Assembly: GCA_021779695.1 (NCBI GenBank) | Contig: JAJYAE010000206.1 | Location: 1 to 8,042 of the forward strand | Reading direction: 5' to 3' | DNA length: 8,042 bases | DNA from: Acidobacteriota bacterium | GTDB taxonomy: Bacteria; Acidobacteriota; Terriglobia; Terriglobales; Acidobacteriaceae | Part shown: piece after piece, positions 1 through 5,088 of the stretch | Position numbering within the stretch: the first letter of the stretch is position 1 | Layout of the letters: every line of letters begins with the position of its first letter | Made by a program: the position numbers and the translations under genes | The notes under the pieces: generated by a model | Databases searched by the model: none | Told to the model about the DNA's origin: nothing | What the model saw: the letters and a program-made list of their open reading frames with translations, nothing else

Positions 1-1023
1 CTCACCCGCGAGCAAGCCGCCTCCGCGCTGGAAGCCATCCTCGCCGGTGACGTCCCTGAAGTCGAAACCGCCGCGCTCCTCACCGTCCTCGCCACGCGCG
101 GCGAGCAGGCCCCCGAGCTCGCCGGCTTTGTCGAAACCATGCGCGCCCACGCCACGCCCGTTCCGCTCACTCACGAAGAGCGCGGCCAGCTCGTTGATGT
201 CGTCGGCACTGGCGGCGGTGGTCCGCTTACCTTCAACATCTCCTCCGGCGCCGCACTCGTCGCCGCTGCAGCCGGCGCCAGGGTCGCCAAGCATGGAAAC
301 CGCGCCGTCACCTCGCGCTGCGGAGCGGCCGACGTCCTCGAAGCCCTCGGCGTGCCCATCGACCTCAGCCCCGAGCTCGCCGTCGAGTGCCTCCGCGAAA
401 CCGGCTTCATGTTCCTCTTCGCGCCGCTCTATCACCCGGCCATGAAGGCCATCGGCCCGCTGCGCAAAGCCCTGGGCTTCCGCACCATCTTCAACCTCTG
501 CGGCCCGCTTACCAATCCGGCCGGCGCGCGCACGCAGGTCATCGGCGTCCTCGCGCCCAGCAAGGTCCTCCTCGTCGGCCGCACCCTCGCCGCCCTCGGC
601 GCCAAACGCGCCTTCGTCGTCCATGGCACCGACGGCATTGACGAGCTCACCACCACCGGCGAGTCCGTCGTCGCACGCATCGAGGAATCCCCCACCGGCG
701 GCCCACCCGAAATGAAAGCCGCCCGCGTCACGCCAGAGATGGCCGGCCTCCCGCGCACCACGCTCGACCACTTCATCGGTGGCGACGTCACCACCAACCG
801 CGACCTCCTCTACGACGTCCTCACCGGCATCCCCGGCGCGCGTCGCGACATCGTCCTGCTCAACGCCGCCGCCGCCCTCATCGCCGCCGGCCTCGCCGGC
901 GACCTCAAGGAAGGCGTGGCCCTCGGCGCGGAAGCCATTGACTCCGGTCAGGCCGCCGCCACCCTGGCCAAACTCCGCGCCTTTGGAAAGAAGGTTGCGG
1001 GCATGGAGTCCGCCTCGGCCTGA
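1..1023 (+). CDS. trpD: Anthranilate phosphoribosyltransferase, 5'-truncated by the window edge
   Basis: Cytoplasmic enzyme of tryptophan synthesis that joins anthranilate to PRPP, giving phosphoribosyl-anthranilate and pyrophosphate. The reading frame is open from base 1 and carries 340 residues to the TGA at 1021-1023. The family is about 340-350 long, so only a short N-terminal piece is missing. Visible family signatures, in order, are the glycine-rich PRPP loop (GTGGGG, bases 205-222) followed by TFNISSG, the KHGNR motif, ADVLEALG, the LGFRTIFNLCGPLTNP block, and HGTDGIDEL, whose Asp-Glu pair binds metal and PRPP. Near the C-terminus are GGDVTTNRDLL and LLNAAAAL. The PRPP loop is normally GTGGDG; here the fifth residue is Gly (codon 217-219). 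No trpC or trpF follows within the window, so any trp operon lies upstream or is split. The identification is secure; the start codon is not visible. Confidence 0.96.
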   Translation, partial: LTREQAASALEAILAGDVPEVETAALLTVLATRGEQAPELAGFVETMRAHATPVPLTHEERGQLVDVVGTGGGGPLTFNISSGAALVAAAAGARVAKHGNRAVTSRCGAADVLEALGVPIDLSPELAVECLRETGFMFLFAPLYHPAMKAIGPLRKALGFRTIFNLCGPLTNPAGARTQVIGVLAPSKVLLVGRTLAALGAKRAFVVHGTDGIDELTTTGESVVARIEESPTGGPPEMKAARVTPEMAGLPRTTLDHFIGGDVTTNRDLLYDVLTGIPGARRDIVLLNAAAALIAAGLAGDLKEGVALGAEAIDSGQAAATLAKLRAFGKKVAGMESASA

Positions 1024-1042
1024 AATCAACCGGGTGCGCCCG

Positions 1043-1068
1043 CGCGAATGTCCTACCATGACATCGCG
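1043..1068 (+). terminator. Hairpin just downstream of trpD, possible weak terminator
   Basis: Twenty bases after the trpD stop there is an inverted repeat. CGCG plus ATGTC (1043-1046, 1048-1052) pairs with GACAT plus CGCG (1060-1064, 1065-1068) around a 7-base loop, with one bulged A at 1047. A mixed TCTATCT stretch follows rather than a true T-run. It could attenuate transcription out of trpD or be a protein-binding dyad. The structure is seen directly; the role is inferred. Confidence 0.35.
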
Positions 1069-1082
1069 TCTATCTCATACGC

Positions 1083-1100
1083 TGGCGGTGCTTGCCGCCA
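1083..1100 (+). promoter_or_regulatory. Hairpin abutting the ribosome binding site of the SIMPL gene
   Basis: TGGCGG (1083-1088) and CCGCCA (1095-1100) form a perfect 6-bp stem around a 6-base loop. The stem ends one base before the AGGAG Shine-Dalgarno (1102-1106) that serves the ATG at 1115. In mRNA such a stem could modulate ribosome access or protect the 5' end of a processed transcript. GC-rich DNA makes short stems common, so this is only a candidate. Confidence 0.25.
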
Positions 1101-1114
1101 CAGGAGATCGCACC

Positions 1115-1828
1115 ATGACTCACCGCGCCTTCGCCATCTCATTGCTCATCGCCGCCGCCCTGCCCGCCTTCGCGCAACAGGCCGCTCAGCCGCAGTTCAC
1201 CATCAGCCCGGCCAACCGCACCCTCTCCGTCACCGCCACTGAGAGTGTCACCGCCGAGCCCGACCTCGCCATCCTTCACGTCGGGTTTGAGAGCGCGCCT
1301 ACTGACGCCAGCTCCGCCTACGCTGAGGGAGCCCGCACCTCCAACGCCATCATGGAAGCGCTCAAATCCGCAGGCATCCCAGCGGGCGCCATCCGCAGTG
1401 AGTCGCAATACCTTCAGCGCGACTACACCATTCCCAAGTTGTACCGGTATAAGCTCACGCAGCAGTGGACCGTCCGCACCAGCCCCGAGCACGCCGCGGA
1501 AATCCTCGACAGTGCCGTCAAGGCCGGGGCCAACACCAGCGGTCAGATCGAGTGGACCGTGAAGGACGAGCACGCCCTGGAAGAGCAGGCTCTCGATAAG
1601 GCCACCGCACGCGCCCGCGAAAACGCCGCCATACTCGCCAAAGGCATGAGCGTCCACCTCGGCCCTCTGCTCTTCACCAGCAACCAGCTCAATGCGCCTG
1701 TCTTCCCGCGCCCCATGATGCGCGCGTTCGGTATGGCCGGCGCCGCCGAAGCCGCTCCGCCGCTCGCCATCGAGCCGCAGAAAGTCACCCGCGAGGCCAG
1801 CGTCTACGCCATCTATGCAATTGAGTAA
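1115..1828 (+). CDS. Secreted SIMPL-domain (DUF541) protein
   Basis: Predicted 237-residue exported protein. The N-terminus is a classical Sec signal peptide: MTHR, a hydrophobic stretch of about 14 residues, then AFA followed by QQ, so cleavage is expected near residue 20. From about residue 33 the SIMPL/DUF541 fold is recognisable by SVTATESVTAEPDLAILHVGFE, a helix with NAIMEALKSAGI, the strand YRYKLTQQWTVRT and the block LDSAVKAGANTSGQIEW. Bacterial SIMPL proteins (BP26/OMP28 type) are periplasmic or surface-associated, and their biochemical role is not settled. The ATG at 1115 has AGGAG eight bases upstream. An in-frame ATG at 1058 would put a non-signal stretch in front of the signal peptide and lacks a good ribosome binding site, so I rejected it. 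The gene lies 91 bases after trpD on the same strand, and co-transcription is possible but not shown. Its stop is only 10 bases from that of the convergent DUF1810 gene. Confidence 0.88.
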   Translation: MTHRAFAISLLIAAALPAFAQQAAQPQFTISPANRTLSVTATESVTAEPDLAILHVGFESAPTDASSAYAEGARTSNAIMEALKSAGIPAGAIRSESQYLQRDYTIPKLYRYKLTQQWTVRTSPEHAAEILDSAVKAGANTSGQIEWTVKDEHALEEQALDKATARARENAAILAKGMSVHLGPLLFTSNQLNAPVFPRPMMRAFGMAGAAEAAPPLAIEPQKVTREASVYAIYAIE

Positions 1829-1838
1829 GTAAGGAGCG

Positions 1839-2261
1839 TTACCGCAGCAGCTCGTCGGTCAGCGGGTCCGCCTCGCCGCCGAAGTATTTCTTCAGCGCCG
1901 CGCAAAACACCGCGTCATCCTCTGCCGCGCGCGCAAACAGCGTCATCGACGAGCGAAACTTCAGGTCGTCCGGGCTGCCAAAAATCTCTCGCGCCGTCCG
2001 CCCCTCGATGCGGTTCACCAGTTCCACGCACTCCCGTAGCCGTGCGCCCAGAACAGGATGCCGCAGATACGCCGTCGCCTCTTCCAGTGAGCCGATTCCA
2101 TAATGCAGAGCCATCGCGCTCCGTCCCAGGCCCTTCATCTGCGGAAAGATGAACCACATCCAGTGGCTCTGCTTCCGCCCCGTGCGTAACTCCGCCACCA
2201 CATCTGCATAGACATCGGCTTGCGCCTCAACAAACCGTCCCAGTTGGAAGCCGTTGCGCAT
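1839..2261 (-). CDS. DUF1810 family protein
   Basis: A soluble 140-residue protein with the whole DUF1810 pattern: GRFVEAQ (residues 8-14), GRKQSHWMWFIFPQMKGLGRS (28-48), SLEEATAYLRHPVLGARLREC (58-78), EIFGSPDDLKFRSSMTLFARA (92-112) and a terminal KYFGGEADPLTDELL. The conserved HWMWFIFPQ and DDLKFRSSMTLF blocks are the family's best-kept segments. I know of no firmly established molecular function. There is no signal peptide or membrane segment, so it is probably cytoplasmic. I chose the ATG at 2261-2259 because AGGAGG lies three bases upstream and family members begin just before the RFVEAQ motif; the open frame runs further upstream to 2336 without family similarity. It is convergent with the SIMPL gene and divergent from the zinc-ribbon gene, so it is probably monocistronic. 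Confidence 0.87.
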   Translation of the reverse strand: MRNGFQLGRFVEAQADVYADVVAELRTGRKQSHWMWFIFPQMKGLGRSAMALHYGIGSLEEATAYLRHPVLGARLRECVELVNRIEGRTAREIFGSPDDLKFRSSMTLFARAAEDDAVFCAALKKYFGGEADPLTDELLR

Positions 2262-2387
2262 CCCCCTCCTCGTTTCCAGGGAAGCCTGCCGTATTGGATG
2301 GTCTCTTCGCGGGAATCGTAACCCGCCGCGCCGCATACAGAAATTGCGCCACCCGCGACCTTCCGGCCGGATTTACCATATCAGTGT
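2262..2387. promoter_or_regulatory. Divergent intergenic region between DUF1810 and zinc-ribbon genes
   Basis: These 126 bases must hold the promoters of two divergent genes. On the plus strand TACCAT (2374-2379) resembles a -10 box only 8 bases before the ATG at 2388, and no Shine-Dalgarno is visible between them. That arrangement would fit a leaderless or nearly leaderless transcript. On the minus strand AGGAGG precedes the DUF1810 start, and a weak TACGAT -10 candidate lies near 2315-2320. I see no convincing -35 box for either direction. Confidence 0.35.
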
Positions 2388-2606
2388 ATGCCGTTCCCGA
2401 TTCGCGTCTGTGTCGTCTGCCACGAGGAGTTTGAGCTCCGCCCCGGTAAGCCCGGCTTCGCCAACCGCTGTCCTGCCTGCAGCGAACCGGAGGAAAAGGA
2501 TGCCGCCGCGCAGGATGCCGCAACCGTCGATCCCGGCGCCGCAAAGGAAATCAACGCCGCCCGCCGCGCCGCCATGCGCAATCTGCTCTACCGCAAAGAC
2601 AGCTAA
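2388..2606 (+). CDS. Small zinc-ribbon protein, function unknown
   Basis: A 72-residue protein with two CxxC knuckles, C8-V-V-C11 and C28-P-A-C31, separated by 16 residues in a short beta-rich stretch (HEEFELRPGKPGFANR). This is the layout of a four-cysteine zinc ribbon. The remainder is Ala/Glu/Asp-rich and ends in a probable helix (KEINAARRAAMRNLLYRKDS). I do not recognise a named family beyond zinc ribbon. The reading frame looks real because the cysteine pattern is orderly and the neighbours do not overlap it. There is no clear Shine-Dalgarno before the ATG; a -10-like TACCAT sits 8 bases upstream, so leaderless translation is possible. It is divergent from DUF1810 and 132 bases before the dioxygenase on the same strand. 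Confidence 0.7.
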   Translation: MPFPIRVCVVCHEEFELRPGKPGFANRCPACSEPEEKDAAAQDAATVDPGAAKEINAARRAAMRNLLYRKDS

Positions 2607-2672
2607 GACACAGCGCTCGCCTCTGCCACCTTCCGCACCCCTGCATCCTTCTGCCAGGGCCGTGCATCTCTT

Positions 2673-2696
2673 AGATAGTTGTTTGAACAAATATCT
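2673..2696. promoter_or_regulatory. Near-perfect 24-base palindrome, candidate operator for the dioxygenase gene
   Basis: The left half AGATAGTTGTTT and the right half GAACAAATATCT are reverse complements at 10 of 12 positions; only the pairs at 2678/2691 and 2684/2685 mismatch. The core TTGTT/AACAA and outer AGATA/TATCT arms make an AT-rich island in otherwise GC-rich DNA. It ends 42 bases before the dioxygenase ATG at 2739. Size and symmetry fit a dimeric repressor of the MarR or TetR kind. No regulator gene is present in the window, so the binding protein is unknown. A possible but weak promoter (CTGCCA at 2651, GATAGT at 2674, 17 bases apart) would be overlapped by the dyad. The dyad is plain in the sequence; its regulatory role is inferred. 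Confidence 0.6.
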
Positions 2697-2738
2697 GCCG
2701 CGCGGCTCCCAATCCGCGCCAGACCAGAAGGAGTCACC

Positions 2739-3548
2739 ATGCCCGCCACCCGCCAGCCCAGCCTCTTCATCCCCCACGGCGGAGGTCCCTGTTTCTTTAT
2801 GGACTGGACCTGGGGGCCGGCCGATACCTGGCAACCCACCGAGCGTTTTCTTCAGGGGCTCGCTGCCACACTGCCCACGCCGCCCAAAGCCCTCCTGGTC
2901 GTCAGCGGTCACTGGGAAGAGCCGGCTTTCACCGCCAGCGCTGCTGCCGCGCCCGAGCTCATCTTCGATTACTCCGGCTTCCCCGAGCACACTTACCGGC
3001 TCACCTGGCCCGCGCCCGGTCATCCGGAACTCGCCTCGCGCGTGCAGTCGCTGCTCGCTGGCGCTGGCCTGCCCGCTGCCATCAGCCCCAGCCGAGGCTA
3101 CGACCACGGTGTCTTTGTCCCGCTCAAGGTTGCCTTTCCGCAGGCGCAGATCCCTGTCGTCTCGCTTTCGCTCGCGGCTTCCCTTGATCCCGCGCTGCAC
3201 CTCGCCGCCGGCCGCGCCCTCGCACCCCTGCGCGACGAAGGCGTCCTCATCGTGGGCAGCGGCATGAGTTTCCATAACCTTCGCGGCTACTTCCGCCCCG
3301 AGACACCGCAGCGCGCCCGCGCCTTCGATGCATGGCTCACCGCCGCCGTCGCCTCGCCCGCCGCGCAGCGGAGCACCGCACTCGCCCGCTGGCGCGAGGC
3401 TCCGTTCGCCGCCTACGCTCATCCCCGCGAAGAGCATCTCATCCCGCTCATGGTCGCCGCCGGCGCAGGCGGGGAGGCCCCCGGCACGCGCATCTTCCAC
3501 GACGAGCCCATGGGCGCTGCTCTCAGCGCCTATCAGTTCAACGGATAA
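2739..3548 (+). CDS. Class III (LigB/DODA-type) extradiol aromatic ring-opening dioxygenase
   Basis: A predicted 269-residue cytoplasmic, metal-dependent dioxygenase of the LigB superfamily, closest in pattern to 4,5-DOPA dioxygenase (YgiD/DODA). These enzymes cleave catechol-type rings next to the hydroxyls using Fe(II) or Zn-type sites. Conserved blocks are LFIPHGGGP (His13), LLVVSGHWE (His58), FDYSGFPEHTYRL (76-88), GYDHGVFVPL (His123), VGSGMSFHNLR (His179) and AYAHPREEHLIPLMVAAGA (His228, His233). His13, His58 and His233 match the expected metal ligands, while His123 and His179 are the other conserved active-site histidines. The length equals the family norm. The ATG at 2739 has AAGGAG five bases upstream; the frame extends to 2679, but that stretch overlaps the palindrome and has no family match. 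The natural substrate cannot be told from sequence. A hairpin separates its 3' end from the convergent DoxX gene. Confidence 0.92.
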   Translation: MPATRQPSLFIPHGGGPCFFMDWTWGPADTWQPTERFLQGLAATLPTPPKALLVVSGHWEEPAFTASAAAAPELIFDYSGFPEHTYRLTWPAPGHPELASRVQSLLAGAGLPAAISPSRGYDHGVFVPLKVAFPQAQIPVVSLSLAASLDPALHLAAGRALAPLRDEGVLIVGSGMSFHNLRGYFRPETPQRARAFDAWLTAAVASPAAQRSTALARWREAPFAAYAHPREEHLIPLMVAAGAGGEAPGTRIFHDEPMGAALSAYQFNG

Positions 3549-3564
3549 GCAGGGAAGTCCACTC

Positions 3565-3586
3565 GCGGCCGATCCCCTTCGGCCGC
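3565..3586. terminator. Hairpin between convergent dioxygenase and DoxX genes, probable bidirectional terminator
   Basis: GCGGCCGA (3565-3572) and TCGGCCGC (3579-3586) form a perfect 8-bp GC-rich stem with a 6-base loop. It sits centrally in the 57-base gap between the two convergent stop codons, where a shared terminator is expected. There is no T-run on either side, so it would be a non-canonical terminator or a 3' end stabiliser. Confidence 0.55.
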
Positions 3587-3605
3587 AGGATGCTCAGCGA
3601 TCAAA

Positions 3606-4037
3606 CTACCTGATCTTCTTGCCCAGCTTCACTCCGCGGTCCAGCATCACTGCCATCGTCCCCAGCAGCATGCACAGGTCCGTCCGCGCCTCATGCAGAA
3701 AACTTAAGATGCCATAGTGCGCCAGGTGTGGTGGCGCAAACCGGCCCAGCGAATGACCCAGAAGAATCGGTATCTTCGTCGTCACAATCGCTGTCGCAAT
3801 TACCACGAACAGCGCCAGCGCGCCGTCACCGGCAAACAACCCCAGCAGCACCGCCGCGCCGCCCAGTACCTCCACGCCTCCCACCAGCGGCGCCAGCAGA
3901 TGCGGCAGCGGAAACCCCAGATGCGCGAATCGGCCTGAGCCCAGCTCGCCCGGCCGCAGAAACTTCAGGATTCCCTCGGTCACAAACACCACGCCCACCA
4001 TCACGCGGACCAGCAGCATGGGAAGACTTCGGCGCAT
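3606..4037 (-). CDS. DoxX family integral membrane protein
   Basis: A 143-residue inner-membrane protein with about four predicted helices (roughly residues 7-24, 47-67, 72-88 and 118-133). The opening pattern PMLLVRVMVGVVFVTEGILKF is the DoxX family signature, with the typical E21-G22 and K25-F26 in the first helix. The GGVEVLGGAAVLLGL segment in helix 2 is also characteristic. DoxX-type proteins have been linked to quinone-coupled thiosulfate oxidation (DoxD/DoxA) and, in mycobacteria, to a membrane oxidoreductase complex for oxidative stress. The role of this stand-alone copy is unknown. The ATG at 4037-4035 has AAGGAG four bases upstream (4047-4042), and the upstream extension to 4094 has no membrane character. 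It lies 130 bases downstream of the glutathione peroxidase gene on the same strand, so a shared transcript is possible. Confidence 0.85.
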   Translation of the reverse strand: MRRSLPMLLVRVMVGVVFVTEGILKFLRPGELGSGRFAHLGFPLPHLLAPLVGGVEVLGGAAVLLGLFAGDGALALFVVIATAIVTTKIPILLGHSLGRFAPPHLAHYGILSFLHEARTDLCMLLGTMAVMLDRGVKLGKKIR

Positions 4038-4082
4038 CCATCTCCTTCGTGCAAAGCGGCTGTACTCCCCGCTCGCCACACA

Positions 4083-4100
4083 CGCCGTCTCCACACGGCG
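4083..4100. other. Short hairpin in the gap between peroxidase and DoxX genes
   Basis: CGCCGT (4083-4088) and ACGGCG (4095-4100) form a 6-bp stem around six bases, in the 130-base gap between the two minus-strand genes. It could be a weak terminator or processing site after the peroxidase gene, or part of the DoxX leader. A TATTCT -10-like box for the minus strand lies at 4122-4117 with no good -35. Short GC stems arise easily by chance here. Confidence 0.2.
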
Positions 4101-4167
4101 CGCTCAAATCACGAAAAGAATACCGCAGACCCGGCGTACAAACAGGACAGACGCCCGCGATTCCGGC

Positions 4168-4671
4168 TCAAGGTATTTCGTTCAACAGCCGCTCAATCTC
4201 CTGAGCAATCTCCTCCGGCTTCGTCGAGGAGCCATACCGCCGCACCACGCGCCCATGCCGGTCCACCAGAAACTTCGTGAAGTTCCACTTGATGCGCTCT
4301 GTACCCAGAAGCCCGCGCCGCTGCTTCTTCAGAAACTGATACAGCGGATGCGCCTCCGGCCCATTCACCTCAATCTTGGCGAACATCGGAAAGCTCACTC
4401 CATAGTTCCTCTCGCAGAAAGTTCCGATCTCGAGTTCTGTCCCCGGCTCCTGCCTGCCAAACTGATTGCACGGAAACCCCAGCACCTCAAATCCGCGATC
4501 CCGGTAACGCCGGTACAGCGCCTCCAGCCCCGCATACTGCGGCGTAAAGCCGCACTGGCTGGCCGTGTTCACAATCAGCAGAACCTGCCCTTTCAGCGTA
4601 TCCAGTCCCACCACCCGTCCATCCAGCAGCGGCGCAGAGAATTTGTACACACTTCCGCTTTCTGCACTCAT
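4168..4671 (-). CDS. Glutathione peroxidase family thiol peroxidase (cysteine type)
   Basis: A predicted 167-residue cytoplasmic peroxidase that reduces hydrogen peroxide or organic hydroperoxides. The family signature is complete: [16 protein letters not shown] with peroxidatic Cys40, [14 protein letters not shown] with Cys68 and catalytic Gln74, and [11 protein letters not shown] with Trp129 and Asn130. Together these give the catalytic tetrad Cys/Gln/Trp/Asn. Cysteine replaces the selenocysteine of animal enzymes. Cys86, in [14 protein letters not shown], sits where thioredoxin-dependent family members carry the resolving cysteine, so thioredoxin rather than glutathione is the likelier reductant. 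There is no signal peptide. I chose the ATG at 4671-4669, with AGAGGA about nine bases upstream; an in-frame TTG at 4680 is an alternative adding three residues. DoxX follows downstream on the same strand, and bamA diverges on the other side. Confidence 0.95.
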   Translation of the reverse strand: MSAESGSVYKFSAPLLDGRVVGLDTLKGQVLLIVNTASQCGFTPQYAGLEALYRRYRDRGFEVLGFPCNQFGRQEPGTELEIGTFCERNYGVSFPMFAKIEVNGPEAHPLYQFLKKQRRGLLGTERIKWNFTKFLVDRHGRVVRRYGSSTKPEEIAQEIERLLNEIP

Positions 4672-4940
4672 TTCTTCCAATCCTCTCCCTGTGGCGGTTG
4701 TCCTGCCGGTTCCACCTGCGTCTAATCACCAATGCTCGTTTCCAGTTTCATCCTTCCGTACGCCGTCGGCCCATTTCCTTCCGGTAGACTGGTAAAGGCT
4801 CCCGAAGTCATGGGTTCCTGGCGGCGAATCCTTCCCGCACAGGTCCCTGTGTCCGCGGGCCGCCTTCCCCGCCGGCGGTTGTGGCGGCAGGGCAGGCAGG
4901 AAGAGCGAAAGTTGCAGAGCCAGCGCACCGTCCGCGCGTT
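4672..4940. other. Gene-free stretch between peroxidase and bamA
   Basis: I see no convincing gene in these 269 bases. A plus-strand frame (4732-4968) translates to an Arg/Gln-rich, low-complexity chain that runs through the bamA promoter, so I do not call it. Visible structure includes the dyad CACAGG-TC-CCTGTG (4838-4851), a GC-rich inverted stretch (CCGCC at 4860-4864 with GGCGG at 4874-4878) and three TCCTTCC blocks (4751, 4776, 4829). The peroxidase promoter must lie here on the minus strand, but I cannot place it. Confidence 0.5.
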
Positions 4941-4969
4941 TGGGCAGGGTGGCCGCGGTCCAATATAAT
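4941..4969 (+). promoter_or_regulatory. Sigma-70-type promoter upstream of bamA
   Basis: A perfect TATAAT -10 box (4964-4969) follows TGGGCA (4941-4946, four of six matches to TTGACA) with 17-base spacing. The box stands out as an AT island in GC-rich DNA. Transcription would begin near 4976, leaving a leader of about 110 nt before the bamA GTG at 5085. Being an essential housekeeping gene, bamA suits a strong constitutive-looking promoter. Confidence 0.65.
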
Positions 4970-5040
4970 CAATCTTTCCGCCAAGCAGTACCAGATTTTT
5001 AGCAATGAGGGTGTGCATATTCTTCCCGTGAAGCTTAACT

Positions 5041-5088
5041 ATGGACCGCACCAGCTCTTGTGTTCGCCGCAGGGTGACAGCCCGGTGA
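5041..5088 (+). CDS. Possible 15-codon leader ORF overlapping the bamA start
   Basis: An ATG at 5041 opens a frame encoding MDRTSSCVRRRVTAR and stops at TGA 5086-5088. That stop shares bases with the bamA GTG at 5085-5087, giving the GTGA four-base overlap typical of translational coupling. The only Shine-Dalgarno candidate is a weak GAAG (5030-5033). The AGGGTGA that would serve bamA lies inside this frame. A second tiny frame (ATG 5005, eight codons, TGA at 5029-5031) sits further upstream. Such short frames are common by chance, so this is tentative. Confidence 0.25.
   Translation: MDRTSSCVRRRVTAR

Noticed and set aside
779..1114. N-terminal extension of the SIMPL reading frame into trpD
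   Set aside because: The frame is open by chance. The signal peptide and AGGAG place the start at 1115, and the extension is Ser/Pro-rich shadow of trpD.
2679..2738. Upstream start for the dioxygenase at 2679
   Set aside because: It starts inside the palindrome, lacks a Shine-Dalgarno and adds 20 residues with no family similarity. The ATG at 2739 has AAGGAG at ideal spacing.
2373..3500. Minus-strand open frame opposite the dioxygenase and zinc-ribbon genes
   Set aside because: Gly/Arg/Glu-rich shadow translation with no motif; the plus-strand dioxygenase has all its conserved histidines.
4672..4960. Structured RNA gene or riboswitch in the gene-free stretch
   Set aside because: I looked on both strands for RNase P RNA, SRP RNA, tmRNA, 6S and common riboswitch cores and saw none of their conserved sequences. 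The GC-rich stems alone are not enough.
4732..4968. Small plus-strand frame between peroxidase and bamA
   Set aside because: Arg/Gln-rich low-complexity translation, no ribosome binding site, and it runs through the TATAAT promoter box.
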